DNA from: an uncultured Solirubrobacterales bacterium
GTDB lineage: Bacteria > Actinomycetota > Thermoleophilia > Solirubrobacterales > Solirubrobacteraceae
Reading direction: 5' to 3'
DNA length: 6,800 nt
NCBI GenBank assembly: GCA_903959665.1
Contig: CAJBXY010000060.1
Coordinates: 1-6,800 of the forward strand
Each line of letters opens with the position of its first letter. Position 1 is the first letter of the stretch. A program made the position numbers and the translations under genes. Positions 6,012 to 6,800 of the stretch are shown here, piece by piece. The notes beneath the pieces are model-generated. The model saw only the letters and a list, made by a program, of their open reading frames with translations. It did no database searches and had not been told where the DNA came from.

Positions 6012-6326
6012 GTGAGCGAAGCGGCCGAAAATGGGCAGATGAAGCGAATTGAGATGGACGGCGCTTCGATCGAAGCGATGATCCGCAGCGCTGCGATCGA
6101 CGAACTGCGCAGCGACAGTACGGAGCTTGAACGCCGCCACTCGCTGACGCGCGGAGCTACGGCGCTTGACGCCATCTGTGGCCTTAGCGACCGTCAGGGA
6201 ACCGGCGCTGTATGGGACGTTCTCTGCGAGCTGAACCGTGCTCAGCTGCTCAGCTTCGCCACCTTCGCGATCAGCGAGATGGCTGAGCACACCGAGTACC
6301 ACTGGGCCGACCGGCCCGACGACTAG
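6012..6326 (+). CDS. Small acidic protein of unknown function
   Basis: I do not recognise this 104-residue protein. It is acidic and looks mainly helical, with no signal peptide or membrane segment and no catalytic motif I can name. A central part, GATALDAICGLSDRQGTGAVWDVLCELNRAQLLSFATFAISEMAEH (about 48-92), is the most structured and contains two Cys and one Trp. The tail TEYHWADRPDD is polar. Support for it being real: a GTG start preceded by AGGA at 7-base spacing (or by TAGGAT as a -10 of a leaderless transcript), codon use like the neighbours with mostly G/C third positions, and a good fit of 69 bp upstream and 54 bp downstream to the flanking genes. The opposite strand is also open across this stretch (6359-5988), but that product is low in plausible structure and its start lies at the TetR-like site. 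The role is unknown. It diverges from rpiR and precedes an acyl-CoA dehydrogenase. Confidence 0.65.
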   Translation: MSEAAENGQMKRIEMDGASIEAMIRSAAIDELRSDSTELERRHSLTRGATALDAICGLSDRQGTGAVWDVLCELNRAQLLSFATFAISEMAEHTEYHWADRPDD

Positions 6327-6350
6327 CAGTTGCGCGCCAGCTCGACGCTT

Positions 6351-6368
6351 ACTGACCAATCGGTCAGT
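6351..6368. promoter_or_regulatory. TetR-type operator palindrome
   Basis: ACTGACC-aatc-GGTCAGT is a perfect 7-bp inverted repeat around a 4-bp centre. It has the size and TGACC/GGTCA character of many TetR-family operators. It directly abuts the TACAAT -10 box and lies where the -35/-10 spacer of the acyl-CoA dehydrogenase promoter should be, so a bound dimer would block RNA polymerase. TetR-type repressors commonly control acyl-CoA dehydrogenase genes and release DNA on binding acyl-CoA or related ligands. The regulator itself is not in this window. The palindrome is seen directly; the family assignment is inference. Confidence 0.7.
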
Positions 6369-6374
6369 TACAAT
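6369..6374 (+). promoter_or_regulatory. -10 box TACAAT of acyl-CoA dehydrogenase
   Basis: TACAAT differs from the TATAAT consensus at one base and ends 6 bases before the ATG at 6381. This predicts a transcript starting at or within a base or two of the start codon. The bases between (gccggc) contain no Shine-Dalgarno, which supports leaderless translation. No good -35 is visible, as is common where an operator fills the spacer. Confidence 0.55.
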
Positions 6375-6380
6375 GCCGGC

Positions 6381-6800
6381 ATGACAACTACTGAACAGAT
6401 CCCTGACGCAGAAGCAACGCCTGACGCGACCGTCCCCTTCAACCTCGCTCTCTCAGAAGAGCAGAAGGAGATTCGCGACTGGGCCCACGGCTTTGCCGCC
6501 GACGTAATCCGCCCCGCCGGTGAAGAGTGGGATGAGCGCGAAGAGACTCCATGGCCGGTAATTCAAGAGGCAGCGAAGATCGGCCTCTACGGCTTTGAGG
6601 GCACCGCCCAGTTCTTCGGCGACCCGACCGGCCTGCTGCTGCCGATCGTCAACGAGGAACTCTTCTGGGGCGACGCCGGCATCGGCATGGCGATCTTCGG
6701 CACGACGCTGGCCGTCGCCTCGATCTTCGGCCAAGGGACGAACGAACAGATCGGCGAATGGATTCCGCGCTGCTTCGGCACCGTCGATGATCCAAAGGTC
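6381..6800 (+). CDS. Acyl-CoA dehydrogenase, N-terminal part (cut by window edge)
   Basis: The first 140 codons of an FAD-dependent acyl-CoA dehydrogenase are visible. These enzymes introduce the alpha,beta double bond in acyl-CoA thioesters during fatty-acid, branched-chain or other acyl degradation. After a polar leader of about 20 residues comes FNLALSEEQKEIRDWAHGFAADVIRPAGEEWDE, the first helix of the acyl-CoA dehydrogenase N-terminal domain. IQEAAKIGLYGF and PIVNEELFWGDAGIGMAIFGTTLAVASIFGQGTNEQIGEWIP follow, the latter being the usual second half of the helical domain. The FAD-binding middle domain and the catalytic Glu lie beyond the edge, so substrate class cannot be judged. The frame is open to base 6800. 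The start ATG is set by the family N-terminus and by the TACAAT box 6 bases upstream; an ATG at 6373 closes after three codons in another frame. A TetR-type palindrome just upstream suggests ligand-controlled repression. Confidence 0.9.
   Translation, partial: MTTTEQIPDAEATPDATVPFNLALSEEQKEIRDWAHGFAADVIRPAGEEWDEREETPWPVIQEAAKIGLYGFEGTAQFFGDPTGLLLPIVNEELFWGDAGIGMAIFGTTLAVASIFGQGTNEQIGEWIPRCFGTVDDPKV

Noticed and set aside
6304..6317. Perfect palindrome GGGCCG-ac-CGGCCC near the end of the small gene, as a terminator
   Set aside because: It lies inside the coding frame (codons for Trp-Ala-Asp-Arg-Pro) and has no T-tract after it. A 2-base loop is also unfavourable, and such GC palindromes are common at this base composition.
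5988..6359. Minus-strand open frame of 123 codons opposite the small acidic protein
   Set aside because: Its start falls inside the TetR-type palindrome, and its end would run into the promoter region of rpiR. The plus-strand frame has the better start signal, though neither product is recognised.
1..6800. High density of GATC and CGATCG sites
   Set aside because: GATC is frequent in most genes here, but this follows from common codon pairs (GAx-ATC, xGA-TCx) in this GC-rich background. No clustering suggesting an origin or phase-variable region was seen.

Overview
The window is a GC-rich, gene-dense stretch of bacterial chromosome. The best guess for the host is an actinobacterium of the Thermoleophilia/Solirubrobacterales type. 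The reasons are high GC, frequent GTG starts, 4-base gene overlaps, TANNNT boxes 6 to 8 bases before start codons with no Shine-Dalgarno, and proteins whose N- and C-terminal motifs look like those recalled from that group. This placement is inference without a database search.

Layout. Plus strand: a phosphomannomutase/phosphoglucomutase (90-1463) is followed, through a GTGA overlap, by a metallo-beta-lactamase-fold hydrolase with a C-terminal winged-helix-like tail (1460-2518). Minus strand, read from right to left: an RpiR-family regulator (5942-5061), pdxS (5000-4116), pdxT (about 4080-3517) and a family-4-like glycosyltransferase (about 3507-2485). These four are tightly spaced and form a probable operon. 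The glycosyltransferase meets the hydrolase tail to tail, with a 34-bp coding overlap. Plus strand again: a small acidic protein of unknown function (6012-6326) diverges from the regulator. The N-terminal 140 codons of an acyl-CoA dehydrogenase (6381 to the window edge) follow, behind a TetR-type palindrome.

How the genes work together. PdxS and PdxT form the single-enzyme-complex route to pyridoxal 5'-phosphate (PLP). PdxT releases ammonia from glutamine. PdxS condenses it with a pentose phosphate and glyceraldehyde 3-phosphate. An RpiR/SIS regulator at the head of this operon suggests control of vitamin B6 synthesis by a metabolite, but its SIS ligand motifs are not canonical. The phosphohexomutase and the glycosyltransferase could both serve surface-glycan or glycolipid synthesis, though they are in separate, convergent transcription units. 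The acyl-CoA dehydrogenase is probably under TetR-type repression in response to an acyl-CoA or related lipid signal.

I found no mobile element, CRISPR array, tRNA, rRNA or defence system. The points most worth a second look are the operator and promoter before the acyl-CoA dehydrogenase, the glycosyltransferase that lacks an ATG/GTG/TTG start at the right place, and the RpiR-pdxST linkage with a dyad before pdxS.
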